This document shows positions 15,072-22,217 of a stretch of DNA of 31,821 nucleotides, piece after piece. The notes beneath the pieces were generated by a model. The model was given only the letters and a program-made list of their open reading frames with translations. It was not told where the DNA came from and ran no database searches. Position 1 is the stretch's first letter, and each line of letters opens with the position of its first letter. The position numbers were made by a program, and so were the translations under genes. The stretch lies in the IMG/VR virus record IMGVR_UViG_3300005914_000045, positions 1-31,821 of that record; one strand, written 5' to 3'. The stretch is from a virus.

Positions 15072-15959
15072 ATGTCCGTTGAGAAGCCCGATACCAGCAC
15101 CGCCGAGGGGCGTGCAGCCCAGATGGTCCAGTTCAGCATGGCGCAGCCACACAAGGTGCCTGCCAAGTTCAAGCGCGAGGACGGTACGGTGGACGGAGAC
15201 GCCCTCCTGCAGTCCTACACCGAGCTTGAGCGGCGACAGAGCGGAGGCAGCCCTGCTCCCGCCCCTGATCCGGTGGCTGCCACTGACCCGGCCGCAGCTC
15301 TGGAGGACTCGGTAGACGTCGAGGCGGGTGAGAACGCTCTCGCAGCGGCTGAGGGGCAGGAAACTAAGAGCCTCGACGATATCCTCGCCGGGCTGGGCGT
15401 CAAGGGGGATGCCACTGCCCCTTCCATGGCCGAAGCATGGGCTACTGCCGAGGAACAGGCCAAGACTGGCACCCTCACCGAGGACGCCCTCGATGACCTG
15501 AAGGCTGCAGGGGGTACCGACGGCATGCTGCGTGTTCTGGCCGATCGAGCCAAGAGCGTGCAGACTGAGCGCATCGCTGACGCGGTCAGGATCGCCGGCT
15601 CTCAGGGGGATCTGAGCAAAGCCATCAACTGGGCGAAGTCCAAGCTGCTACTGAGTGAGCGGCAGCAGCTCGCGCAGGCTCTGACCGGGCCCAATGCGTC
15701 CATGGTCATGGAGGGTCTTGTTGCACGGGCCCGCGCTGCCGGCGCCATGGGTGAGCCGGGCACGCTGCAGGACGTTCCGGGATCTCCGCCCCTGTCCAGC
15801 AACGCTGCGCTTCGCCCGTTCGCTGACGGCACCGAGTATATGGCCGCGATGGGTAACCCCCAGTATCGCAAGGACCCTGAGTACCGACGCGAGGTGGCCA
15901 AGCGCCACGCCATCACTGTCGGCAAGGATCCTTCACGCTTCGACGGCATCCCCATGTGA
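15072..15959 (+). CDS. Capsid assembly scaffolding protein (T7 gp9-like)
   Basis: It is a 295-aa protein (307 in T7) that guides procapsid assembly and leaves before maturation. It is Ala/Glu/Asp-rich with long predicted helices and little tertiary signature, as typical of scaffolds. KVPAKFKREDGTVDGDALLQSYTELER is the recognisable N-terminal segment, where KF..EDG..D...L..SY.ELE is common to scaffolds of this group. The C-terminus PEYRREVAKRHAITVG may be the capsid-contacting end. GAGGAG lies eight bases before ATG 15072, which sets this start over an in-frame ATG at 15057. Position between portal and major capsid agrees. Confidence 0.93.
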   Translation: MSVEKPDTSTAEGRAAQMVQFSMAQPHKVPAKFKREDGTVDGDALLQSYTELERRQSGGSPAPAPDPVAATDPAAALEDSVDVEAGENALAAAEGQETKSLDDILAGLGVKGDATAPSMAEAWATAEEQAKTGTLTEDALDDLKAAGGTDGMLRVLADRAKSVQTERIADAVRIAGSQGDLSKAINWAKSKLLLSERQQLAQALTGPNASMVMEGLVARARAAGAMGEPGTLQDVPGSPPLSSNAALRPFADGTEYMAAMGNPQYRKDPEYRREVAKRHAITVGKDPSRFDGIPM

Positions 15960-15970
15960 AATATACCCGT

Positions 15971-16043
15971 CTCAGCCGCTCAACGATGCGGGCTGGGGCC
16001 GTGTAAACCGACCGCGCCTCTCGACGATGCGCACTTCGGTCGG
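15971..16043 (+). repeat. Two hairpins with a repeated CTC(A/G)ACGATGCG motif
   Basis: The motif CTCAACGATGCG (15979-15990) recurs as CTCGACGATGCG (16020-16031), 41 bases apart, 11 of 12 identical. Each copy sits in a hairpin. In the first, CAGCCGC (15973-15979) pairs with GCGGGCTG (15988-15995) with one bulged G. In the second, CCGACC (16008-16013) pairs with GGTCGG (16038-16043), with an inner GCGC/GCGC stem. Neither is followed by a T run, so they are not intrinsic terminators. They could be promoter, processing or operator elements acting on the capsid transcript. Confidence 0.5.
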
Positions 16044-16047
16044 TGAT

Positions 16048-16118
16048 GCCATGGTAGTTCAACGGTAGAACACCGGAATTATAGCCCGGCAACGGTGGTT
16101 CGACTCCACCCCAAGGCT
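16048..16118 (+). tRNA. tRNA-like gene, apparent anticodon UAU (Ile AUA), tRNA-Gly-like body
   Basis: A full cloverleaf can be drawn. The acceptor GCCATGG (16048-16054) pairs with CCAAGGC (16111-16117) with one A-A mismatch. The D arm is GTTC/GAAC around AACGGTA. The anticodon stem CCGGA/CCCGG has an A-C mismatch at its inner pair. The T arm is GGTGG/CCACC with loop TTCGACT. The variable loop is CAAC. The 7-base anticodon loop ATTATAG puts T33 at 16079 and anticodon TAT at 16080-16082. The D-arm sequence TAGTTCAACGGTAGAAC and discriminator T at 16118 are as in bacterial tRNA-Gly, which does not fit an isoleucine anticodon. CCA is not encoded. It may be a functional AUA-reading tRNA or a degenerating one. 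The anticodon arm is the weakest part. Confidence 0.75.
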
Positions 16119-16277
16119 TTTGTTAGATCGCCCCGATAGACCTGTACGCATGGCACGAAAGTCCCCAGCAGCAGATAGTCGGTCAGGCCCGCAAGATATG
16201 GACCCCCTGTGAGGGATAATCCAAGCACATCAGTGCAGCGAGAGCGGACAACCTGAATGGCAAGTTCACACTACAAT

Positions 16278-16283
16278 AGGAGG
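16278..16283 (+). promoter_or_regulatory. Strong ribosome-binding site of the major capsid gene
   Basis: AGGAGG lies five bases before ATG 16289, as expected for the most highly translated gene of the phage. Confidence 0.8.
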
Positions 16284-16288
16284 ACAGC

Positions 16289-17371
16289 ATGCCTGTCGCC
16301 AATTCGCTCATTCTGGGCGCCAACTCCGCTCTCGCCCCCGCCTCGTACTCTGACCTCTACATCGACCAGTACAGTGGTGAGGTGATGACCCGGTTCAACG
16401 AGTACCTCGGCATCGCTGATATGGTGAAGCGCAAGAACATCATGACGGGCAACAGCGCCCGCTTCCCCCGCCTCGGCGGCATCGGTGCTGAGCGCCATGC
16501 CCGTGGCACTCGGCTCCTCGGCCTCGACGCTGAGCGCACCGAGCTGAGCATCGGCCTCGATGAGCGCCCCCTCGTGTCCCACTTCCGGGTGGACGACATC
16601 GACGAGATGCTCATGCACTTCGAATCCCGTTCGGAGTACGCCCTGCAGTCGGCTCAGGCCCTCGCTGAGGCGCAGGATCGCTATGCTGCCCGGCTGGCCA
16701 TCAACGCCAGCCGAGCCACCCCCGCCGCCCTGTACGGTGGCACTGCTTCGTCCTTCCCGGGCGGCGGCAGCGACGGTGCTGGTGCGGCCAAGGACGTGGA
16801 CATGCAGAACACTGCAGGTGCCACGCCCTCGGACGACCAGATCGGTAACTTCCTCACTGCCATTGACGAGATCATCGTCCGGTGGGACCTGCTCCGCGTT
16901 CCGTTCAACGCCCGCAAGGCGTGGGTGGACGTGGTCTTCTGGCACGCGCTGCGTCAGTTCGGTTCGCCGCGTTCGGCTGCCGACCTCAACAACGGCCGAC
17001 GCCCCCTGTTCATGACTAACGACGGCACCTATGGTCCCGCCGAAGGTTCGGAGCAGTTCGGCCCGGGCGCTGTCCCCAACTTCAATGAGGCCATCGACTA
17101 CAACGGCATCATGATCCGTCGTTCGAACCTCCTGCCCAACGGTCAGGACCTGTCAAACGACGATGAGGTTCGGTATCAGGGCGACTTCTCCAGCACTCGC
17201 GGCATCGTGATGCAGGAGGAGTGCGTCGGTATCGTGACCAAGATGGACATCCAGACCGAAGCCGGTCGGATGATCGACTATCAGGACTTCCTGTTCGTCA
17301 CCAAGATGCTCTCGGGCGGTGGTACGCTCCGTCCCGAATGCGCCGTCGAGCTGATCGACTCCAACTCCTGA
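16289..17371 (+). CDS. Major capsid protein (T7 gp10-like)
   Basis: It builds the icosahedral head with the HK97 fold and has 360 aa (345 for T7 gp10A). The N-terminus (LYIDQYSGEVMTRFNEYLGIADM), the middle LIGxDERPLVSHFRVDDIDEMLMHFESRSEYA and AALAEAQD-like long helix (QSAQALAEAQDRYAARLAINASR) are the typical N-arm, E-loop edge and spine helix area of this group. A Gly-rich, Ala/Ser segment follows (YGGTASSFPGGGSDGAG). Towards the end, DFSSTRGIVMQEECVGIVTKMDIQTEAGRMIDYQDFL is also family-typical. Codon choice favours C-ending codons, as in highly expressed genes. I see no obvious slippery site at the end to make a longer minor form as T7 does. Confidence 0.95.
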   Translation: MPVANSLILGANSALAPASYSDLYIDQYSGEVMTRFNEYLGIADMVKRKNIMTGNSARFPRLGGIGAERHARGTRLLGLDAERTELSIGLDERPLVSHFRVDDIDEMLMHFESRSEYALQSAQALAEAQDRYAARLAINASRATPAALYGGTASSFPGGGSDGAGAAKDVDMQNTAGATPSDDQIGNFLTAIDEIIVRWDLLRVPFNARKAWVDVVFWHALRQFGSPRSAADLNNGRRPLFMTNDGTYGPAEGSEQFGPGAVPNFNEAIDYNGIMIRRSNLLPNGQDLSNDDEVRYQGDFSSTRGIVMQEECVGIVTKMDIQTEAGRMIDYQDFLFVTKMLSGGGTLRPECAVELIDSNS

Positions 17372-17385
17372 TAGGAGCCTGAATT

Positions 17386-17991
17386 ATGGCTATCGAAAAC
17401 ACTCGCTATACCCCCAAGCGGCGGGGCCCGTCGCTGAATGACGGCCTTGGTGGATCGTCCGAGCGGCCCTCCGCTCAGGTCAGTGACCGCGTCCTCCGGG
17501 TCGTGGGTCACCGCACCGAGGACATCCGCCTCACCCCCACGGGCACTGACGTGTCCGCGGGCGTGGGTGCTCTCTACGACTTCGGTGCTGTCTCCAAGTC
17601 CGCCGTTGGTACCTACATGGTGACCCGTCAGGGTGCTGCCAGTGCTGCCGCGGAACCCCTCGGCGCTCTTGAGCATGTCGAGTTCATCCTGTCCGAGGCC
17701 ACCGCCGGCGTCTTCACTGCGGTCACCCGCCTTGATGACGAGGGCGGTACCGCCACCAACGACGCTGACGACCCCTCGGCGTCTGACGCCACGATGACCG
17801 CTGTTGCTGATGCTGCGCTTGACGGCACGGGCAGTGACTCGCGGGCTACCGTGTTCGTCGCTACCGCGGCTGACGTTGTCGACGCTGCGGCGTGGACTGC
17901 GGCGGCCACTCTGGTGGCCGGACACCTGTACGTGCTCGACGCGGTGGCTGCGGCTACCCACGTCTTCACGGCTCAGCGCCTCACCGGCTGA
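17386..17991 (+). CDS. Putative capsid-associated/decoration protein, 201 aa
   Basis: It lies 14 bases behind the capsid gene, with AGGAG nine bases before ATG 17386, and ahead of a strong terminator, so it is transcribed with the capsid. It is rich in Ala, Thr, Val and Asp, without Cys or Trp-rich core except one Trp, and shows repeated strand-like patterns (ATVFVATAADVVDAAAWTAAATLVAGHLYVLDAV). A basic N-terminus (NTRYTPKRRGPSL) could reach DNA or the capsid lattice. Position and composition suggest a capsid decoration or head-completion protein. I do not recognise a family. Confidence 0.65.
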   Translation: MAIENTRYTPKRRGPSLNDGLGGSSERPSAQVSDRVLRVVGHRTEDIRLTPTGTDVSAGVGALYDFGAVSKSAVGTYMVTRQGAASAAAEPLGALEHVEFILSEATAGVFTAVTRLDDEGGTATNDADDPSASDATMTAVADAALDGTGSDSRATVFVATAADVVDAAAWTAAATLVAGHLYVLDAVAAATHVFTAQRLTG

Positions 17992-18009
17992 TACCCAGCT
18001 CTCTCTCCG

Positions 18010-18045
18010 CCTCATCTCTGCCACTGGTAGAGGTGGGGTTTTTTT
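18010..18045 (+). terminator. Strong intrinsic terminator behind the capsid genes
   Basis: A 13-bp stem pairs CCTCATCTCTGCC (18010-18022) with GGTAGAGGTGGGG (18026-18038), including three G-U pairs, around loop ACT, and is followed by seven T (18039-18045). It corresponds in position to T7 T-phi, which sits just after gene 10 and lowers transcription of tail genes relative to capsid. It ends 10 bases before the next gene, so some read-through must feed the tail and ejection genes. Confidence 0.9.
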
Positions 18046-18055
18046 GGAACCCCTC

Positions 18056-18511
18056 ATGCCCATCCGCCCACGCGAACTGAACGACCAGACTACCGACGCC
18101 CGCCTCAGGGAAGTCATCAGGTACATGGTGAATCAGGAGATCCAGCGTATGGTGCGGACCACCTCAGGCCCCATCGAGGGCAGGGGTGGCGGCAGCGGCG
18201 GGACCACGATCACCGAGACCGTCCTAAACTTCAGCGCGCAGGTGTGGGAACTCACTGTACCCGAGCCACCACTGCTGACGACGTGGGACGCCGACACCTA
18301 CGTACCGGGCGGAGGGTACAACACCTTCTCCTTCAATGCCAAGGTCTTCAACGACACCACTCCGGTGTTCGCTGAGGGAGCACCCACTGTCTCGTACGAT
18401 GTCTCAACCACCACCCTGTCTATCGACTGGGGATCAACTAAGACCGGCACCGTCTCCACCCTCGCCTACGGTAGCGTGGGGTACGGGGTCATCGCCGTTG
18501 CGGAGTCCTGA
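18056..18511 (+). CDS. Hypothetical virion-region protein, 151 aa
   Basis: ATG 18056 lies 10 bases after the terminator T run, with only a weak GGA upstream, so translation may be low. An in-frame extension would read back through the terminator and the previous gene and is rejected. The N-terminal 45 residues are helical and charged (RPRELNDQTTDARLREVIRYMVNQEIQRMVR), then a Gly-rich hinge (GRGGGSGG), then a beta-rich C-terminal domain (TTITETVLNFSAQVWELTVPEPP, TVSYDVSTTTLSIDWG). A helical anchor, a hinge and a beta domain fit a decoration or tail-associated protein. No family recognised. Confidence 0.65.
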   Translation: MPIRPRELNDQTTDARLREVIRYMVNQEIQRMVRTTSGPIEGRGGGSGGTTITETVLNFSAQVWELTVPEPPLLTTWDADTYVPGGGYNTFSFNAKVFNDTTPVFAEGAPTVSYDVSTTTLSIDWGSTKTGTVSTLAYGSVGYGVIAVAES

Positions 18512-18513
18512 AC

Positions 18514-18855
18514 ATGACCTCGATCCAAGAGAAGCAGCTCGGCCAAGTTCGGAATACCACCGGCGGCACAGCTGAGTCCATCTACTCTCCCGGCGCCAGC
18601 ACCACGGCCATCGTCAAGTCCATCGTGATCTGCAACCAGACCGGGACCCCCGACACCTTCGCCATCTACGTAGACGACGACGGCACCACGTACAGCGAGG
18701 AGACTGCTCTCTTCCATGACGTTGCTATCGGCGCCAACGAGACGATCATCCTGAACGTGTGGCTGGCCATGAACAACGCCGCCGGCAACATCGCAGTCGA
18801 AGCGGCCACCACTGACGCCGTCACCTTCACTGCGTTCGGACTGGAAGTCTCGTGA
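18514..18855 (+). CDS. Small beta-rich putative virion protein, 113 aa
   Basis: The product begins KQLGQVRNTTGGTAESIYSPGAST and continues SIVICNQTGTPDTFAIYVDDDGT. The order of a LGQ start, a YxPxAxT stretch, a VCN(Q/R)xG turn with TFxI and a C-terminal FxxFGxEV end matches small proteins common in structural modules of marine and environmental phages, which I recall with the pattern LGQ..P, LYTVPASTxAVVSTxxVCNRG. Their role in the virion is not established. It resembles a single beta-sandwich domain suited to decorate a capsid or fibre. CGGAG lies nine bases before ATG 18514. The end overlaps the next GTG start. Confidence 0.65.
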   Translation: MTSIQEKQLGQVRNTTGGTAESIYSPGASTTAIVKSIVICNQTGTPDTFAIYVDDDGTTYSEETALFHDVAIGANETIILNVWLAMNNAAGNIAVEAATTDAVTFTAFGLEVS

Positions 18856-19274
18856 GTACCAACCAGCCGGGTTCGCTGGATGTCAGCACCGACCTGCTGC
18901 TGGTCGCCAACAACGCCACGACCACCCTCAACGGGAATATCACCGCTGTCGCCACCTCCGTGGTGGTCCTCGACGGCACTGTATTCCCTGCGTCTGACTT
19001 CTACCTGTCCATCGGTGAGGAGATCCTCTTCTGCTCCAGCCGTACAGGCAACAACCTCACGGTTGTGAGGGCGCAGCAGGGCACCTCAGGGGCCACGGCA
19101 GTCACGGGGGCAGCGGCGGTCGGCAACGTCACCGCAGGACATCACGAGACGCTCAGGGACGCCCTCATCGCTACACAGGAGGGCGCCATGCGGCGGCCGT
19201 CCGTCCATGATGGGCCCCTCGGCATCGTGCGGTTCCCTGATGACCCACTCACCAACATCCGGAGGTTCACATGA
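18852..19274 (+). CDS. Putative virion protein with phage tail beta-domain, 140 aa
   Basis: It starts at GTG 18852 in a GTGA overlap, with CTGGAAG upstream. The centre NGNITAVATSVVVLDGTVFPASDFYLSIGEEILFCSSRTGNNLTVVRAQQGTSGATAV follows the repeat common in phage tail and fibre proteins: strand, short turn, F(P)xxG-like segment, IGxExxxVxxxxGNxLTVxRGxxGTxA. This is usually a small beta domain of structural proteins. The C-terminal 40 residues are different and may contact another virion part (HHETLRDALIATQEGAMRRPSVHDG). It directly precedes tail tubular A (ATG overlap). Confidence 0.7.
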   Translation: MSTNQPGSLDVSTDLLLVANNATTTLNGNITAVATSVVVLDGTVFPASDFYLSIGEEILFCSSRTGNNLTVVRAQQGTSGATAVTGAAAVGNVTAGHHETLRDALIATQEGAMRRPSVHDGPLGIVRFPDDPLTNIRRFT

Positions 19275-19918
19275 GCCAGACTAACATGACCAAGCTGGCT
19301 GCAGTGAACCGCATCCTGCGGGCTGCGCGTGAGCATCCGGTGTCGTCCCTCGGGGCGGGGGGTGAGTCGGACACCATCATGGCTGAGGCCGTGCTGGATG
19401 AGATCACCCAGCGAGAGCAGATGGTGGGCGTGCATCAGAACCAGACGGTCTCTCCCTTCACGCCGAACGCCGCGGGCAATGTGGTGCTTCCCATCAACAC
19501 GCTTACAGCGGTGGGGTGGAACCAAGATCACAACCGCAACTACTTCGTGAGGGAGACCTCCGGGCAGATGCTGCTGTACGACGGGGACAAGAGCCCCGCC
19601 ACCCCGGTGTTCACTGACACCACCGTCTACGTGCGACTCGTGCAGTCTATCATTTTCGAAGAGCTGCCGCTGGTGCTGCAGTTCTCCATCGTGGATCAGG
19701 CTGCAGTCGAGTACGCCATGACGGTGCTACCCTCCAACACCCTGCTGCAGCGACTGGAAGCGAGAGCTGCACGGTCTAGGGCAATGGCCCGTGCTGCCGA
19801 CATGCGCAGCCGTCCGTCCAACCTCTTCGAAGACTCACGCTCCCTCGGCCTGCGGCTCGGCACCATCGGTGTCCCGCGTCCGTGGTACTCGTCAGACGCA
19901 CCCCGGAGCACCAACTGA
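19271..19918 (+). CDS. Tail tubular protein A / adaptor (T7 gp11-like)
   Basis: The protein forms the dodecameric adaptor ring between portal and nozzle. It has 215 aa (196 in T7). TKLAAVNRILRAAREHPVSSLGAGGESDTIMAEAVLDEIT is the usual N-terminus of this family (A VN.IL...GE.PV..L). Later conserved patches are GWNQDHNRNYFVRETSGQMLLYDGDK and FEELPLVLQFSIVDQAAVEYA, matching FEELPxxxxxYIxxRAA in relatives. ATG 19271 follows GGAGG with six-base spacing. It overlaps the next gene by one base (TGATG). Gene order agrees with T7. Confidence 0.93.
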   Translation: MSQTNMTKLAAVNRILRAAREHPVSSLGAGGESDTIMAEAVLDEITQREQMVGVHQNQTVSPFTPNAAGNVVLPINTLTAVGWNQDHNRNYFVRETSGQMLLYDGDKSPATPVFTDTTVYVRLVQSIIFEELPLVLQFSIVDQAAVEYAMTVLPSNTLLQRLEARAARSRAMARAADMRSRPSNLFEDSRSLGLRLGTIGVPRPWYSSDAPRSTN

Positions 19919-22203
19919 TGCCCTTCGCCACCATCTCCATTCCGTCCCTGCTGGGCGTGTCTCGTCTGAGCCAGTCCCAGCGGCTGCCCGTAGAGCTTCA
20001 GTCCGCCGTCAACGTCGATCGCCTGCCTCACCGAGGCCTCGACAAGCGAGCCGGCACTGAGCACGTTGCGGGCGCCGGTGACGCCGAGGAGCTGGTGGCG
20101 GCGGACACTGACCAGACCAAGTTCGCCATCTGGATCAACCGATCCGAGACCGAGCGCTTCGTCCTGCTGGTGGACCCGGACCCTACGTCCGACGCCACCA
20201 CCATCCAAGCGTTCAACGTTGTGACCGGCGCCGCCGTGGTGGTGGAGGCTCTGTCCTCTGCTGGCACTGAGCTGGCTCTAGACAACGCCGACGCCGACAT
20301 CGCCGCCATGGTGGGATACCTGCAGTCAGGGAGTCAGACCGCTAGGCAGCGATTCCGGTCGGTGCAGGTCGAGGACGCATCCTTCATACTGAACCGGGAA
20401 GTGAGCACCGCCCTACAGGGCACCGCCATCACCTACCGCGACACGGCCGGCCTCCTCTCCGTGCGCAACCAGAACTACGATCAGAACGTGGCCGTGTGGA
20501 GGGACTTCGTCCAGCCGCCCGTCGATGTCGACACCTACCCGGACACTGACACACTGGTGGCCGGCGGGGACATCGACAACGACGCCATCTGGTACGCCAC
20601 TGATGACGACATCGGGCTGCCGCAGGGCTTCTGGTTCGCTACCTCGGCTACCCAGCCTCCGTGGTTCCGGCGTCTTCCGAGTGAGGGAGCCAACAGCTTC
20701 ATCAACCCGGAGACCATGCCGCTGCGGCTGCAGTTCGACGGCACCAAGTTCATCCTCCAGTTCGTGGACTGGACCGCCCGGTACGCCGGGGACTCGACCA
20801 CGAACCCAGGACCGACCTTCATCGGAACAGCTCTGTCCGACATGACCTTCCATCAAGGGAGGTTCTGGTTCGCGGCCGGGGAACGAATCGTCAGCTCACG
20901 AGCGGGCGACCTGTTCAACCTCTGGATCAACAGCACCTCTCTGGTGACTGATGCAGACCCGATCGACGAGGGGATTCAAGGTGCACGCCAGAGCAACGCC
21001 CTGATGCTTGAGCCATTCCGTGAGTCGCTGGTGGTCCTGACGGACGCCAGCCGGCAACTGGAGGTTCGGGCCAATGGTCCGCTCACCCCGCAGTCGGTGC
21101 AGTTCTACGACGCATCGACCGTGTACAACGCCCCGTACGTCAAGCCCGTCCAGCGTGGCAACCAGATGTACTTCGCTGGCGAACGTGACTTCAGCATGGT
21201 GATGTACGAGTTCGACTACGATCCTGCGCAGGTTAGCAACCGGGCCATGGACATCACTCGCCGCGTGACAGGGTACATCCCTGCCGAGGCGCACTGGATG
21301 GCCGCGTCCCAGACTCACGACCAGCTGTATCTGCTGACTCTGAATGAGCCAGCTAAGGTGTACGTCAACCGGCGCGAGTCGGCAGCTGACGGTACTACCG
21401 CGTTCCACTCATGGTACGAGTGGACCTTCAGCTGCGATGAGATCATCACCTGCTTCCCCTTCGACGACTTCCTGTACCTCGTCATGCTACGAGGGACGGT
21501 GTACTACCTTGAGCGCATGCCCCTCGGTGAGCCTCAGCAGGACACCGATGGAACTCCCGCTCAGACCCTCGGGTACTCCGTGCGCTGCGACCGCAAGGTC
21601 AAGCTGCAGGGTGTGTACAGCACGAACAGCAATGAGACCACATGGACAATCCCATTCGAAGACTCCTCGATCGACTGCGTGCTGCTGGCGGCAACGTGGG
21701 ACACCGCGACCGTGAAGTCCGCAGGAACTATCGTCCCCCTGACCTCGGTTACCGTGGGGACAGATCAGACTGTTGTGGTTGCGGAGGGGGACTGGGAGAA
21801 CAACGCAGACGGAACCAACGCTCCCGCCTACCTCGGAAGAGGGTACGAGGCGAGAGCGGAGCTGAGTGAGCAGTTCGTCCGTGACAATCAACAGAGCGCC
21901 GTACGCGGCGACACGAGCCTCATGCGCATGGCGGTTCGGCATCGAGACAGCGGTGGCTACACAGTCATCGTCACCCCAGAAGGGAGATCACCCATCAGAC
22001 ACACCTTCACCCCTCCCCTGCTCGGGAACACGCCGCTTGATAGCGCGCAGCTCCAGAGCTTCGGTGAGTACCAGTGCAAGGTCATGTCCCACGCCCGCAA
22101 CTGCGGTATCGCGCTGGTGAATGACACTCCTCTACCGACCGCGTGGGTGGACGCAGAACTGACCTGCGAGTTCCTCCCCATGTCGTATAGCTCCACACGC
22201 TGA
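19918..22203 (+). CDS. Tail tubular protein B / nozzle (T7 gp12-like)
   Basis: It forms the six-fold nozzle of the short tail. It has 761 aa against 794 in T7. The N-terminus SIPSLLGVSRLSQSQRLPVELQSAVNVDRLPHRGLDKRAGTEHV matches the G(V/I)S.Q....R.P.Q...N...... GL.KR.G pattern of gp12. The long body is beta-rich as expected of the propeller and platform domains. TDADPIDEGIQGARQSNALMLEPFRESLVVLTDASRQLEV and ITRRVTGYIPAEAHWMAAS are further family segments. ATG 19918 is chosen over an upstream in-frame start because it overlaps the previous stop and has GGAGC upstream. It probably takes part in host surface contact and gating of DNA. Confidence 0.93.
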   Translation: MPFATISIPSLLGVSRLSQSQRLPVELQSAVNVDRLPHRGLDKRAGTEHVAGAGDAEELVAADTDQTKFAIWINRSETERFVLLVDPDPTSDATTIQAFNVVTGAAVVVEALSSAGTELALDNADADIAAMVGYLQSGSQTARQRFRSVQVEDASFILNREVSTALQGTAITYRDTAGLLSVRNQNYDQNVAVWRDFVQPPVDVDTYPDTDTLVAGGDIDNDAIWYATDDDIGLPQGFWFATSATQPPWFRRLPSEGANSFINPETMPLRLQFDGTKFILQFVDWTARYAGDSTTNPGPTFIGTALSDMTFHQGRFWFAAGERIVSSRAGDLFNLWINSTSLVTDADPIDEGIQGARQSNALMLEPFRESLVVLTDASRQLEVRANGPLTPQSVQFYDASTVYNAPYVKPVQRGNQMYFAGERDFSMVMYEFDYDPAQVSNRAMDITRRVTGYIPAEAHWMAASQTHDQLYLLTLNEPAKVYVNRRESAADGTTAFHSWYEWTFSCDEIITCFPFDDFLYLVMLRGTVYYLERMPLGEPQQDTDGTPAQTLGYSVRCDRKVKLQGVYSTNSNETTWTIPFEDSSIDCVLLAATWDTATVKSAGTIVPLTSVTVGTDQTVVVAEGDWENNADGTNAPAYLGRGYEARAELSEQFVRDNQQSAVRGDTSLMRMAVRHRDSGGYTVIVTPEGRSPIRHTFTPPLLGNTPLDSAQLQSFGEYQCKVMSHARNCGIALVNDTPLPTAWVDAELTCEFLPMSYSSTR

Positions 22204-22204
22204 G

Positions 22205-22216
22205 AAGGAGGTGATC
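22205..22216 (+). promoter_or_regulatory. Full-length Shine-Dalgarno sequence before the gp14-like gene
   Basis: AAGGAGGTGATC is a complete 12-base complement to the usual bacterial 16S rRNA 3' end (GATCACCTCCTT), ending one base before ATG 22218. It is the best ribosome-binding site in the window. This suggests separate, efficient initiation for the internal virion protein. Confidence 0.85.
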
Positions 22217-22217
22217 T

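Larger units (their letters stand above)
15960..16288. other. 329-base intergenic region between scaffold and capsid genes
   Basis: This is by far the longest gap in the window. It holds two consecutive hairpins sharing a repeated 12-base motif (15971-16043), a tRNA-like gene (16048-16118), about 150 bases without a credible ORF, and a strong ribosome-binding site (AGGAGG at 16278-16283) for the capsid gene. In T7-like phages a strong late promoter and an RNase site usually precede the capsid gene, so one is expected here. I cannot name it, because this polymerase has its own unknown promoter. A 20-codon ORF at 16150 lacks a ribosome-binding site and is not accepted. Confidence 0.7.

Noticed and set aside
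15971-16043. The two hairpins as intrinsic terminators of the scaffold transcript
   Set aside because: Neither stem is followed by a run of T.
16080-16082. The tRNA-like gene as an ochre suppressor (anticodon UUA)
   Set aside because: Reading TTA as the anticodon would put A rather than U at position 33. The centred 7-base loop gives TAT.
16150-16212. 20-codon ORF in the gap before the capsid gene
   Set aside because: It has no Shine-Dalgarno sequence and no family resemblance. An ORF this short is expected by chance.
16269-16284. CACTACAATAGGAGGA resembles the T7 promoter core CACTATAGGGAGA
   Set aside because: It needs two extra bases, I saw no second copy, and the AGGAGG part is explained by the ribosome-binding site. 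The polymerase specificity stretch also differs from T7.
17281-18126. Minus-strand ORF of 281 aa crossing the capsid-end terminator
   Set aside because: It crosses a strong terminator and two + strand genes and has no recognisable features. It is a GC-rich antisense artefact.
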